A stretch of DNA of 64,000 nucleotides from Propionibacteriaceae bacterium (GTDB taxonomy: Bacteria; Actinomycetota; Actinomycetes; Propionibacteriales; Propionibacteriaceae). The DNA lies in contig JAFKJK010000014.1 of assembly GCA_017306015.1 (NCBI GenBank), positions 1 through 64,000 of the forward strand, read 5' to 3'. This document shows positions 17,282 through 25,648 of this stretch, piece after piece (position 1 is the first letter of the stretch; each line of letters begins with the position of its first letter). The notes under the pieces were generated by a model. The model had not been told where the DNA came from. It was given only the letters and a program-made list of their open reading frames with translations, and did no database searches. Made by a program: the position numbers and the translations under genes.

Positions 17282-18874
17282 GTGCGAACGAGCGCTGAAG
17301 TCACCCTGCCTCTGCGGCTGGACCGGGACGCCAGCGCACCCCTGCCCGGGCAACTGGCCGACCAGCTCCGCGACCTGGTCGGCACCGCCGTGCTGGCCCC
17401 CGGGGACGCGCTGCCGTCCACGCGGACGCTCGCCGCCCACCTCGGCGTCTCCCGCGGGACGGTGGTGGTCGCCTACGACCAGCTGCTCGCCGAGGGCTAC
17501 CTGAGCGCTGCCGGTGGCCGATCCACCATCGTCAACCCGCACCTGCGGCAGCTGCATCCGCCGCAGCCGGCGCGGGGACGGTCGCTGCCTGGGCCTGTCG
17601 AAGGCCGGCACGGTGGCCTTCTTGACCTGCTGCCTGGACGGCCCTGGCCCGACGAAGTGGTGGGGCCCGCATGGAAGGCCGCCTGGCGGGCTGCGGCGTC
17701 AGCTCCGGTGGGAGTCGCGGCTCGGGGCCTCGGCCTGCCCGAGCTGCGCCGAGCCTGGTCGGAGCACCTGCGCCGGATGCGCTCGGTGGTCCGCGAGCCC
17801 GACCAGATCGCGGTCACCGCCGGCGGCCGGGAGGGTCTCGCCCTGCTCCTGCTCGCCGTGGCGCGCGGCCGTCGGCTGCGGGTCGGTGTGGAGGAACCCG
17901 GCTACCCGTCCCTGCGCCGGGTGCCCGGACGCTTCGGGGCCGGGGTGATCCCGCTGCCGGTGGACGAGCGCGGGCTACGGGTCGACGACCTGCCCGGCGG
18001 CGCGGACGCCCCCGAGCTGCTGCTGGTCACGCCGAGTCACCAGTACCCGTTGGGCGGCTCGCTGCCGGTCGACCGCCGGCTCGCGCTGCTGGAGTGGGCA
18101 CGACGCAACGACGTCCTGGTCGTCGAGGACGACTACGACTCCGAGCTGCGCTACACCTCCGCCCCGCTGCCTGCGATGGCCGCCCTCGACGACCCGCACG
18201 ACGGCCGCGTGGTCCTGCTCGGGACGCTGTCGAAGATGCTCACCCCGGACCTCGCGGTGGGCTTCCTGGCCCTCCCGTCCCGGCTGGTGCCAGCCGTAGC
18301 CGCGATCCGCCACGACCTCGGCCAGCCGGTCGGCCTGGTGGCCCAGCGGGCGCTGGCCGCCTACCTGGACGCGGGCGCGCTCCGCCTGCACACCCAGCGG
18401 ATGCGCAACCGCTACCGCCGCCGCCGCGCCCAGGTCGTCGCCGCGCTGTCGGAGCTGCCCGGCACCCGGTTCCACCCGATGGACGGCGGCCTGCACGCCG
18501 TCATCGAGACCGAGCGCGCCGAGGACGAGGTGGTCGCCGCCCTGGCCGGAGCCGGCGTCCGGGTGAGCCCGCTGTCGCGGTACTGGTCCGGTGGCGGAAC
18601 CCACCCCGGCATCGTGTTCGGGTTCGGCGCCGTCAGCGATGCCGAACTCGCGCGTGCGCTACGAGTGATCGCCGCCGAAGTCATTGGCTCGAACACCCCA
18701 CCCGCGTCATCCCGGGCCTGCCCCGAGACCCCGCATCGACACACCCAGCCACCCCACGTCATCCCGGGCTTGACCCGGGACCCCGCATCGAACACACCCA
18801 GCCACACCGACGGAGATCCCGGCGTACGCCGGGATGACGAACAAGGACCGGGTGACAGCGAACGGACCCGCTGA
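17282..18874 (+). CDS. pdxR: MocR-type regulator PdxR with repeat-derived C-terminus
   Basis: A GntR-type winged helix (LADQLRDLVGTAVLAPGDALPSTRTLAAHLGVSRGTVVVAYDQL, residues 22-70) is fused to an aminotransferase-fold domain. The PLP-binding segment VVLLGTLSKMLTPDLAVGF has its Lys at about 318, and VVEDDYDSELRY is the co-factor ring clamp. The gene starts with GTG at 17282, divergent from pdxS, so the target is clear. The domain should end near residue 470. The last about 55 residues (SSRACPETPHRH..., then HVIPGLTRDP and DGDPGVRRDDE) are translated from palindromic repeats that have replaced the original stop. That tail is probably disordered. Confidence 0.93.
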   Translation: MRTSAEVTLPLRLDRDASAPLPGQLADQLRDLVGTAVLAPGDALPSTRTLAAHLGVSRGTVVVAYDQLLAEGYLSAAGGRSTIVNPHLRQLHPPQPARGRSLPGPVEGRHGGLLDLLPGRPWPDEVVGPAWKAAWRAAASAPVGVAARGLGLPELRRAWSEHLRRMRSVVREPDQIAVTAGGREGLALLLLAVARGRRLRVGVEEPGYPSLRRVPGRFGAGVIPLPVDERGLRVDDLPGGADAPELLLVTPSHQYPLGGSLPVDRRLALLEWARRNDVLVVEDDYDSELRYTSAPLPAMAALDDPHDGRVVLLGTLSKMLTPDLAVGFLALPSRLVPAVAAIRHDLGQPVGLVAQRALAAYLDAGALRLHTQRMRNRYRRRRAQVVAALSELPGTRFHPMDGGLHAVIETERAEDEVVAALAGAGVRVSPLSRYWSGGGTHPGIVFGFGAVSDAELARALRVIAAEVIGSNTPPASSRACPETPHRHTQPPHVIPGLTRDPASNTPSHTDGDPGVRRDDEQGPGDSERTR

Positions 18875-19262
18875 CAGAGAACGGACCCGCTGACAGAAAG
18901 GCCGAGGTGACAGAGAAGGGACCGGGGTCACAAGGGAACCCGGATGGCGAAGAAAAGCCGGGACGACAAGGGCTGATGGTCGCTGGCTGAGCTTGCCGAA
19001 GCCTGCGACCCGAACACCCACCCACGTCATCCCGGGCTTGACCCGGGACCCCGCATCGAACACACCCAGCAACACCGACGGAGATCCCGGCGTACGCCGG
19101 GATGACGAACAGGGACCGGGTGACAGAGAACGGACCCGCTGACAGGAAGGGACCGAGATGACAGAGAAGGGACCGGGGCGACAAGAGGACTCACATGACG
19201 AAGAAGAGCCACGGATGACAAGGACTGATGGTCGCTGGCTGAGCTTGCCGAAGCCTGCGTTC
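18703..19262. repeat. Array of palindromic repeats with about 260-bp tandem duplication
   Basis: A decayed copy of hairpin A lies at 18703-18735. Two larger units follow, 18755-19022 and 19023-19262. Each has hairpin A (TCCCGGG-cttga-CCCGGGA), a spacer CCCCGCATCGAACACACCCAG, hairpin B (ATCCCGGCGTACGCCGGGAT), then short repeats around GACAGAGAAGGGACC, and ends with GGCTGAGCTTGCCGAAGCCTGCG. The units are related by imperfect duplication. The first part lies inside the pdxR frame; the rest is noncoding up to the next gene at 19302. Confidence 0.88.
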
Positions 19263-19301
19263 GCTTCGCCGGGCTCAGGAAACGGCTGGCATGCTCAGTA
19301 G

Positions 19302-20189
19302 TCAGGTGAGCGGGTACGCGGCGAACGCGAAGCGGGTCGAGTCGGGAGCCCAGCTGTTCACGTTGAGGGTGCCTTGGCCGCCGAAGACCGGCCAGGAATG
19401 GACGACCACCTCCCAGTCGTCGGTGCGGACGAGCCTCACCTCGACGTCCAGGTTCTCCGGATGGCCCAGGGTTCCGGTCGGGAAGCTGATGTAGCTGGCC
19501 AGACGGCCGTCCGGGGAGAGGTGCGGGAACCAGTCGACCAGGTCGGACGCCACGAGCTGTTCGGGCTCGCCGCCACCGGCAGGGACGCGCGCCAGCTGCG
19601 CGTGCCCCGGCTGGGAAGCCCAGTGCTCGGTGTTGAGATAGATCCACTCGCCGTCGGGCGAGTACTCCGGCCCGTCGATGTGGCCGTGGCCAGCTTCCGG
19701 ATGCCGCGTCGGGCCCCCGGCGGACGGCAGCACCGCCAGCCGACCGGGCTGGCTCCAGTCGCGCGGAATCTCCACGAAAGCGAGGTCCGCACCGTCCGGG
19801 GAGACGCCGTGCAGGAAGTGGTGGACGCCCGGGTCACTGCTCACGCGGACCGCGGCGCCCCCACCGAGCGGCGCGCGGTAGATATGCCCGTCCGCAGCGG
19901 ACAGGTAGACCAACCCCCGCGGCGCATCCACGACATGGTCGTTGTTGATCGGCGGCAGGCCGGTGAGCTCCACCGGGCTCAGCGCGGAGGTCGAGAGGTC
20001 GAGCCGCCACAGCAGGCCGTCGCCGTTGACCAGCAGTGCGCTGCCGTCGGGGCTCCAGTTCGGCGCCTCCAGCAGCACCTCGGTGGTCTCGTGGACAACC
20101 TCCACCGCGCCGGTCGATGCGTCCGCCACCCAGATCTCGCAGCGCTGCCCGGGCAGCAGCCGACGTCCCGGCGTCACAGCCTCGCTCAT
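19302..20189 (-). CDS. TolB/PD40-type beta-propeller protein
   Basis: A 295-residue protein built from repeated PD40-like blades: APNWSPDGSALLVNGDGLLWRLDL, FLHGVSPDGADLAFVEIP, GPEYSPDGEWIYLNTEHWASQPG, WFPHLSPDGRLASYISFPTG, VNSWAPDSTRFAFAAYP. Each has the SPDG turn typical of TolB/oligogalacturonide-lyase-like propellers. There is no signal peptide, so it is probably cytoplasmic. It follows the trans-sulfuration gene by 12 bases and may be the last member of the methionine operon, but its function is unknown. No catalytic residues could be assigned. Confidence 0.8.
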   Translation of the reverse strand: MSEAVTPGRRLLPGQRCEIWVADASTGAVEVVHETTEVLLEAPNWSPDGSALLVNGDGLLWRLDLSTSALSPVELTGLPPINNDHVVDAPRGLVYLSAADGHIYRAPLGGGAAVRVSSDPGVHHFLHGVSPDGADLAFVEIPRDWSQPGRLAVLPSAGGPTRHPEAGHGHIDGPEYSPDGEWIYLNTEHWASQPGHAQLARVPAGGGEPEQLVASDLVDWFPHLSPDGRLASYISFPTGTLGHPENLDVEVRLVRTDDWEVVVHSWPVFGGQGTLNVNSWAPDSTRFAFAAYPLT

Positions 20190-20201
20190 GGCACCAGCCT
20201 C

Positions 20202-21338
20202 TCAGATGCGATCCAGCCCAGCGCGGAGATCGGCGACGAGGTCGGCCGGGTCCTCGATGCCGATGCTCAGCCGCAGCATGCCGTCGGTGATTCCCGCCGC
20301 GGCCTGGGCAGACTCCGGCATCGCCGCGTGCGTCATCGTCGCCGGGTGCGAGATCAGCGACTCCACTCCCCCGAGGCTCTCGGCGAGGCAGAACAGGTGC
20401 AGCCCGTCCAGCAGCGCATCCACCGCGGCCCGGTCGGCGACCTCGAACGTCACGATCGACCCGAACCCCGGATAGTGCACGGCGTGCGCCGCCGGGTGGG
20501 ACGTCAGCAGCTCCACCACCGCGGCTGCGCCGGTCTGGGCGGCGGCGACCCGCAGATGCAGCGTCCGCAGCCCGCGCAGCGCGAGGTAGGAGTCGAACGC
20601 TCCCGCGGTCGCGCCGAGCGCGTTCGCCCACCAGCACAGGTCGGCGCCCCGCTCGGCGTCCGCAGCGACGATGACGCCGGCGACGACGTCCGAGTGCCCG
20701 GACAGCGACTTGGTCGCCGAGTGCACGACCACGTCGACGCCGGCCTCCAGCGGCCGCTGCAGGACGGGACCGGCGAAGGTGTTGTCCGCGACCACCAACG
20801 CGCCGGCGGCATGGGCGGACGCGGTGACGGCGGCGATGTCGGTGATCCGCAGCAGCGGGTTGGACGGGGTCTCCAGCCAGACCAGGTCCGCCCCTTCGGC
20901 GATCGCGGACGCCGCAGCGGAGGCATCGCTGAAGTCGACCAGCCGGAGCTTCAGCCGTCCGCTCCGGTCGAGGGCGTCGAACAGCCGCCACGACCCGCCG
21001 TAGCAGTCGGACGGGGCCAACAGCGTCCCGCCCGCCGGCAGCAGGGCCAGCACGGTGGTGCTGATCGCGCTCATCCCCGACGACGTGACGCAGCCGACGG
21101 AACCACCCTCCAGCGCCGCGACGGCCTCGCCGAACAGGTCCCGGGTGGGATTGCCCGAGCGGCTGTAGTCGTAGCGTCCGCGCTGGTCCAGCCTGTCGAA
21201 CGTGTACGACGTGGACAGGTAGATCGGCGGGGTGACCGCATTGTGCGCCGGGTCGGTGCCGATGCCGGCGCGGACGGCGCGGGTGCGCGGCCGGACCGGC
21301 GTACAGGCAGGGTCGTCAACAGGTCGGTCGGTGGTCAT
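20202..21338 (-). CDS. Cystathionine gamma-synthase/lyase family PLP enzyme
   Basis: A Cys/Met-metabolism PLP enzyme of 378 residues: PPIYLSTSYTFD, DYSRSGNPTRDLFGEAVAALEG, SSGMSAISTTVLALL, VVADNTFAGPVLQRPLEAGVDVVVHSATKSLSGHSDVVAG (PLP-Lys in SATKSLSGH), and the substrate loop AESLGGVESLISHPATMTHAAMP. This pattern is close to cystathionine gamma-synthase (MetB), which joins activated homoserine and cysteine, but gamma-lyases are nearly identical in motif. Nine bases behind a sibling enzyme and downstream of metNIQ, so part of methionine/cysteine interconversion. Confidence 0.9.
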   Translation of the reverse strand: MTTDRPVDDPACTPVRPRTRAVRAGIGTDPAHNAVTPPIYLSTSYTFDRLDQRGRYDYSRSGNPTRDLFGEAVAALEGGSVGCVTSSGMSAISTTVLALLPAGGTLLAPSDCYGGSWRLFDALDRSGRLKLRLVDFSDASAAASAIAEGADLVWLETPSNPLLRITDIAAVTASAHAAGALVVADNTFAGPVLQRPLEAGVDVVVHSATKSLSGHSDVVAGVIVAADAERGADLCWWANALGATAGAFDSYLALRGLRTLHLRVAAAQTGAAAVVELLTSHPAAHAVHYPGFGSIVTFEVADRAAVDALLDGLHLFCLAESLGGVESLISHPATMTHAAMPESAQAAAGITDGMLRLSIGIEDPADLVADLRAGLDRI

Positions 21339-21347
21339 CGTCGCTCC

Positions 21348-22574
21348 TCAGGTGGTGCTCTGGACGGGGGAAGGCAGCACCTCGTCGAGGGCGCCGCTCA
21401 GGTCGGCGATCAGGTCGTCGGCGTCCTCGAGCCCGACCGACAGCCGTAGATGACCGTAGCGCTGGAAGTGCTCGGGATAGTGCTCGGCACCGCCGCGTCC
21501 GCTCGGCCCGACGTGGACGATCAGGGTCTCGTCGTGGCCCAGCGACACCGCCGAGGTGATCACCCGCAGCGCGGCGACGAACCGGTTCTGCAGGGCGGTG
21601 TCACCGTCCACCGCGAACGCGAGGACGCCGCCGAAGCCGCGTCCCTCGAACTGCCGGACGGCCAGCTCGTGCTGCGGGTGGGACGCCAGCCCGGGGTAGG
21701 CGACGAAGGCGATCCGGGCGTCGGACGCCAGGAACTCGGCCACCTTCTGCGCGTTGGCCAGGTGCTGGCGCAGCCGCAGCGGGAGCGTCACCGAGCCGCG
21801 CAGGATCAGCCATGCGTTGAACGGCGAGATCACCGCTCCGAGATCGGACAGCGAATCGGCGCGGACCCGCCGGACGAGGTCGGCGCCGCCGATCACCGCC
21901 CCACCCATCGCGTCCCCGTGGCCGTTGATGAACTTGGTCAGCGAGTGGATCACCAGGTCGGCGCCGTCGGCGAGCGGCCGGTACAACGACGGTGGCGTGA
22001 ACGTGTTGTCGATGGTCAGCAGCACACCGTGCTGGTGGGCGAGCGCGGCCAGCGCAGCCACGTCGGCCACCTTGGTGGTCGGATTGGCGATGGTCTCGGC
22101 GTGCACCAGCCGGGTGTTCGGACGGAACGCCGCCCGCACCGCGTCGAGGTCGGCGACGTCGACGAAGGTCGCCTCGATGCCGTAGCGCTGGGGCAACAGC
22201 TCGGTGAACAGCCGCCAGACCGCCTCGTAGCTGACGTCGGAGACCAGCACGTGGTCGCCGCTGCGCAGCTGGGAGAAGAACACCGCGTGCAGGGCTCCGA
22301 CTCCGGACGCGAAGGCGATGGCCGCGTCCCCTCCTTCGAGGGCGGCCAGCTTCGTCTCCAGTGCCTGCTGGTTGGCGCCGGACGTGCGGGTGTAGATCAT
22401 CCGTCCGGGGTTGGACCAGTCCAGCTCCGACGGATCGTCCGGCAGGAGGTACGAGTTCGCCATGATCAGCGGACGGCGCAGCGCACCCGTGCCCGCGTCC
22501 GGCTCGTTGCCGCCGTGGACGGCCCAGGTCGCCTCGGCGACGGTCGCCGGGTCGTGCTTGTCGGGACGGGTCAT
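21348..22574 (-). CDS. Trans-sulfuration PLP enzyme (methionine/cystathionine gamma-lyase-like)
   Basis: A second, divergent member of the Cys/Met PLP family, 408 residues. PLP-binding Lys in LVIHSLTKFINGHGDAMGGAV; YTRTSGANQQALETKLAALEGGDAAIAFASG replaces the usual SR-GNPT signature; the C-terminal loop reads AVSLGHDETLIVHVGPSGRGG, unlike the SLGG-ES-HPA-TH loop of gamma-synthases. This suggests a different acceptor or leaving group, such as methionine or homocysteine. A clear AGGAGG lies 7 bases before ATG 22574. Immediately downstream of metQ, so probably an intracellular step after methionine uptake. Confidence 0.85.
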   Translation of the reverse strand: MTRPDKHDPATVAEATWAVHGGNEPDAGTGALRRPLIMANSYLLPDDPSELDWSNPGRMIYTRTSGANQQALETKLAALEGGDAAIAFASGVGALHAVFFSQLRSGDHVLVSDVSYEAVWRLFTELLPQRYGIEATFVDVADLDAVRAAFRPNTRLVHAETIANPTTKVADVAALAALAHQHGVLLTIDNTFTPPSLYRPLADGADLVIHSLTKFINGHGDAMGGAVIGGADLVRRVRADSLSDLGAVISPFNAWLILRGSVTLPLRLRQHLANAQKVAEFLASDARIAFVAYPGLASHPQHELAVRQFEGRGFGGVLAFAVDGDTALQNRFVAALRVITSAVSLGHDETLIVHVGPSGRGGAEHYPEHFQRYGHLRLSVGLEDADDLIADLSGALDEVLPSPVQSTT

Positions 22575-22667
22575 CCGCGTCCTCCTCGTGGGTCGCTGCA
22601 ACGGGTGGAACCCGCGTCGGGGGCTATCGTGCCTCGCCCAAGCCCCCGGCGCGGGTCGTCTTTCTGC

Positions 22668-23516
22668 TCAGCCGGGAATCACGTCACCCGACGGCCAGGT
22701 CTTGGCGATGAAGTCCTTGACCTCCTGGCTGTGCAGCAACGTCTCCAGCTTGGCCACCCCGGGGTTCGTGTTGTCCGACCGCCACACCAACAGGTTGGCG
22801 TACGGGTTGTCCGCCACCTTCTCCCGCAGCAGCGCGTCCGCCGAGTTCAGCCCCGCGGTGAGGATGAAGTTGCCGTTGATGAACGCCAGGTCGACCTTCG
22901 GGTCGTTCAGCTGCTGCACGATGACCTCCGGCTGGTTCTCGATGAACGTGAACCCGCGCGGGTTCTGGGCCTTGGTGAGGTTCACCACGGTGGAGTCCGT
23001 GGTGATGTCCTTCAGCAGGCCGTTGTCGGCGAGCAGCTTCAGGCCGCGGTACTGGTTGGACGCGTCGTTGGTGATCGCGATGCTCGCCCCGTCGGGCACG
23101 TCCGCGATCGCCTTGTACTTCGACGAGAACACCGCGTAGGGCTCGATGTGCACCCCGGCGCCGTGCTCGAAGGCGTAGCCCTTGCTCTTGATCTGGTCGG
23201 TCAGGTACGGCAGGTGCTGGAAGTAGTTCGCGTCCAGTTCCCCGGACGCCAGCGCCTCGTTCGGCTGGACGTAGTCGTCGAACTCGACGATCTTCAGCGT
23301 GATGCCGGCCTTCGCGGCGAGGTTCTGCTGGACGAACTGCAGGATCTTGGCGTGCGGCGCCGGGCTCGCGCCGACGGTGACCAGCGTGGCTCCGGCGGAC
23401 GCGCCGTCCGCGGGGCTTGACGCCGGGGCTGCGGCCGTCGAGGTGGTGCAAGCCGTCAGCGCCATCGAGGCCGCGGCGACGAGCGCGACGGACAGGTGCT
23501 TGCGGAGGTTACCCAT
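22668..23516 (-). CDS. metQ: Methionine ABC transporter substrate-binding lipoprotein MetQ
   Basis: A NlpA/MetQ family lipoprotein of 282 residues. The signal ends in the lipobox SMALTAC with lipidated Cys23. The body has the family pattern: VTVGASPAPHAKILQFVQQNLAAKAGITLKIVEFDDYVQPNEALASGELDANYFQHLPYL, and further VPDGASIAITNDASNQYRGLKLLADNGL and FIENQPEVIVQQLND. It binds D- or L-methionine and delivers it to MetNI. Gap of 107 bases behind metI, slightly larger than usual, without obvious terminator. Confidence 0.95.
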   Translation of the reverse strand: MGNLRKHLSVALVAAASMALTACTTSTAAAPASSPADGASAGATLVTVGASPAPHAKILQFVQQNLAAKAGITLKIVEFDDYVQPNEALASGELDANYFQHLPYLTDQIKSKGYAFEHGAGVHIEPYAVFSSKYKAIADVPDGASIAITNDASNQYRGLKLLADNGLLKDITTDSTVVNLTKAQNPRGFTFIENQPEVIVQQLNDPKVDLAFINGNFILTAGLNSADALLREKVADNPYANLLVWRSDNTNPGVAKLETLLHSQEVKDFIAKTWPSGDVIPG

Positions 23517-23623
23517 GGTGTTCCCTTTCGGATTGTCGGCCCTGGGTCGGGCCCTGGATGTGGCCGGGTTCGGCCAGCCTTGCTCCGTGCCGCCGGTGGG
23601 CGACGACGGGAGAATGTGGGCGG

Positions 23624-24307
23624 TCATCGGTGGTCGACCTTCGACACGACGGCGTCCCCGGCCCACTGGACGAGCTGCACCAGCACGACCAGGATCACGA
23701 GGATCAGCACCATCACGTCCGGCTGGAAGCGCTGGTAGCCGTAGTTGTAGGCGAGCCGTCCCAGCCCGCCGCCGCCGATCAGCCCGGCCATCGCCGAGTA
23801 GCCGATCAGGGTGACGACGGTGGTGGTCACGCCGGCGACCAGGGCCGGGGCGGACTCCGGCAGCAGCACCTTCCACACCGTCTGGAAGCGGGTCGAGCCC
23901 ATCGCGTGCGCGGCGTCGACCTTGCCCGGGGCCACCTCGCGGAGCGCGGCCTCGACCAGCCGCGCGAAGAACGGGACGGCCGCGATCGTGAGCGAGACCG
24001 AGGCGGCGATCGGGCCGATGGACGTCCCCACGATCCAGCGGGTGAACGGCACCAGCGACAGCATCAGGATCGCGTACGGCACCGAGCGGGTGATGTTGAC
24101 GCCCACGCTGCCCAGCACCACGTTCACCGGACGGTTGTGGGCCAGCCCGCCGGGCTGGGTGACGAACAGCACCACCCCGACCGGCAGGCCGAGGACGACC
24201 GTGGCCACTCCGGAGACGCCGACCATGAGCAGGGTCTCCAGGAACGCCGGCCACAGCGCGTTGGTGACCACCGGGTTGGCGGCGAGCTGGGTGAGGAAGT
24301 CGATCAT
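23624..24307 (-). CDS. metI: Methionine ABC transporter permease MetI
   Basis: This 227-residue permease has five hydrophobic segments and the inner-membrane binding-protein-transport motif EAALREVAPGKVDAAHAMGSTRFQTVWKVLLPES (EAA loop that docks MetN). Its ATG overlaps the metN stop (ATGA). Typical length for MetI is about 220, so it is complete. Confidence 0.95.
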   Translation of the reverse strand: MIDFLTQLAANPVVTNALWPAFLETLLMVGVSGVATVVLGLPVGVVLFVTQPGGLAHNRPVNVVLGSVGVNITRSVPYAILMLSLVPFTRWIVGTSIGPIAASVSLTIAAVPFFARLVEAALREVAPGKVDAAHAMGSTRFQTVWKVLLPESAPALVAGVTTTVVTLIGYSAMAGLIGGGGLGRLAYNYGYQRFQPDVMVLILVILVVLVQLVQWAGDAVVSKVDHR

Positions 24308-25308
24308 CGGACGCTCCCCGTGGTCGCGGTGACGCCAGCCTGGACGCCGTTGGCGCTGAAGTAGCCGACCACCTCGTCCGGGCTCAGCGGCGGCAACACC
24401 TGCACCCGCCAGCGTCCGAACGTCGTGCCGGCGAGTCGCTCGACGGTGGCGGCGACCACCGGGAAGTCGACCCCGAAGTGCCGGGACGCGGTGGTCAGCG
24501 CGGACAGCTCGCCGTCCCGGCCGACGTCGAGCACCTCGACCGTCCCACCCTCGGCGGAGTCGGCCCCGGCGGCGGGCGGCAGCGCCAGCAGTGACTCGCT
24601 GAGCCGGCTGCCGAAGGCGCCGACCACCTCGGTCAGCGGCCCGGACTCGACGACCCGGCCGTCCTCGAGCAGCGAGACCGAGTCGCAGATCCGCTTGACC
24701 ACGGTCATCTCGTGGGTGATCACCAGGACAGCCAGTCCGAGCCGGGCCTTCAGCGCCGCGATCAGGTCGAGGATCTCCCCGGTCGTGGCCGGGTCGAGTG
24801 CGCTGGTCGGCTCGTCGCACAGCAGGACGTCCGGGTCAGTGGCCAGGGCCCGGGCGATGCCGACCCGCTGGCGCTGGCCGCCGGAGAGCTGGGCCGGGTG
24901 GGCGTCCGCGTTCTCGGCGAGACCGACCAGCCCAAGCAGTTCGGCGGCTCGGGACGCCCGCTCGGCGCGTCCGACGCCGGCCAGTTCCAGCGGGTAGGCG
25001 ACGTTGTCGGCCACCGTCCGGGAGTCGAAGAGGTTCGCGTGCTGGAAGACCACGCCGAGACGGCGCCGCGCCCGGCGCAGGTCGGCGGACCGGACGGCGG
25101 TGAGGTCGGTGCCGTTGACCTCCACCACCCCCGAGGTCGGCCGGTCGAGCAGGGCGATGCAGCGGACGAGGGTGGACTTACCGGCACCCGACTGTCCGAT
25201 CACGCCGTGCACGGAGTTGTCCGGCACGGTGAGCGCGACGCCGTCGAGGGCGCGGACCTCGCGGGTTGCCTGGCGGTAGACCTTCTTCAGGTCGGTCACT
25301 GCGATCAT
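24304..25308 (-). CDS. metN: Methionine ABC transporter ATP-binding protein MetN
   Basis: A 334-residue ATPase: Walker A GQSGAGKST, Q-loop VFQHANLF, signature LSGGQRQRVGIARAL, Walker B VLLCDEPTSALD, H-loop VITHEM. After about residue 250 follows the C-terminal regulatory NIL-type domain that senses methionine (GRWRVQVLPPLSPDEVVGYFSANGVQAGVTATTG). I start at ATG 25308 to match family length; the ribosome binding site is weak. First gene of the methionine operon, behind the structured leader at 25393-25498. Confidence 0.95.
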   Translation of the reverse strand: MIAVTDLKKVYRQATREVRALDGVALTVPDNSVHGVIGQSGAGKSTLVRCIALLDRPTSGVVEVNGTDLTAVRSADLRRARRRLGVVFQHANLFDSRTVADNVAYPLELAGVGRAERASRAAELLGLVGLAENADAHPAQLSGGQRQRVGIARALATDPDVLLCDEPTSALDPATTGEILDLIAALKARLGLAVLVITHEMTVVKRICDSVSLLEDGRVVESGPLTEVVGAFGSRLSESLLALPPAAGADSAEGGTVEVLDVGRDGELSALTTASRHFGVDFPVVAATVERLAGTTFGRWRVQVLPPLSPDEVVGYFSANGVQAGVTATTGSVR

Positions 25309-25392
25309 GGGCGGTCTCTGTCGGTTCTGGGCCCGTCGGGATGCGCGCAGGCGCGATCGACGGACGGTGGAAACTGGCACCGACGACCCCCG

Positions 25393-25498
25393 GACGGACG
25401 CGAGCGTCCGTCAGCTCAGGGGCAGGCCGAGCTGGCCTTCGAAAGGGGTTGCCGGATCAGTCGATCAACGGCACATTCGCGCGCACATCATCGTCGAC
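25393..25498 (-). ncRNA. Probable SAM-IV-like riboswitch leader of metNIQ operon
   Basis: Read on the minus strand, this leader shows in order GTGCC, a short hairpin, CCGGCAACCCC (core CGGCAACC at 25447-25454), a CAGCTC/GAGCTG stem, TGCCCC and TGACGGAC. That order resembles the actinobacterial SAM-IV riboswitch. The last bases overlap the 5' arm of a perfect hairpin GACGGACGC/GCGTCCGTC (25393-25412), which would be an alternative fold. Position in front of methionine uptake and trans-sulfuration genes agrees. An alternative reading is an attenuator peptide, M-M-C-A-R-M-C-R, at 25465-25491. Confidence 0.5.
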
Positions 25499-25634
25499 GC
25501 TGCGGGAAGCAGGCGGACGGTGCGGCGTGCGGTGATGGTCACGTCCGCCAAGGTAGCCCGACTCCCGGGGGCCGGGCAAATCGTCTCACGCGGGGCAATC
25601 GCTGGACGGCTGGGCAGGCCCGCGTACGTGCGCA

Positions 25635-25648
25635 TACACTCTTATCCA
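25635..25648 (+). promoter_or_regulatory. -10 box of probably leaderless promoter
   Basis: TACACT (25635-25640) ends 7 bases before the ATG at 25648, so transcription should begin at or next to the start codon. No Shine-Dalgarno box precedes the ATG, which agrees with a leaderless mRNA, common in actinobacteria. Confidence 0.45.
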
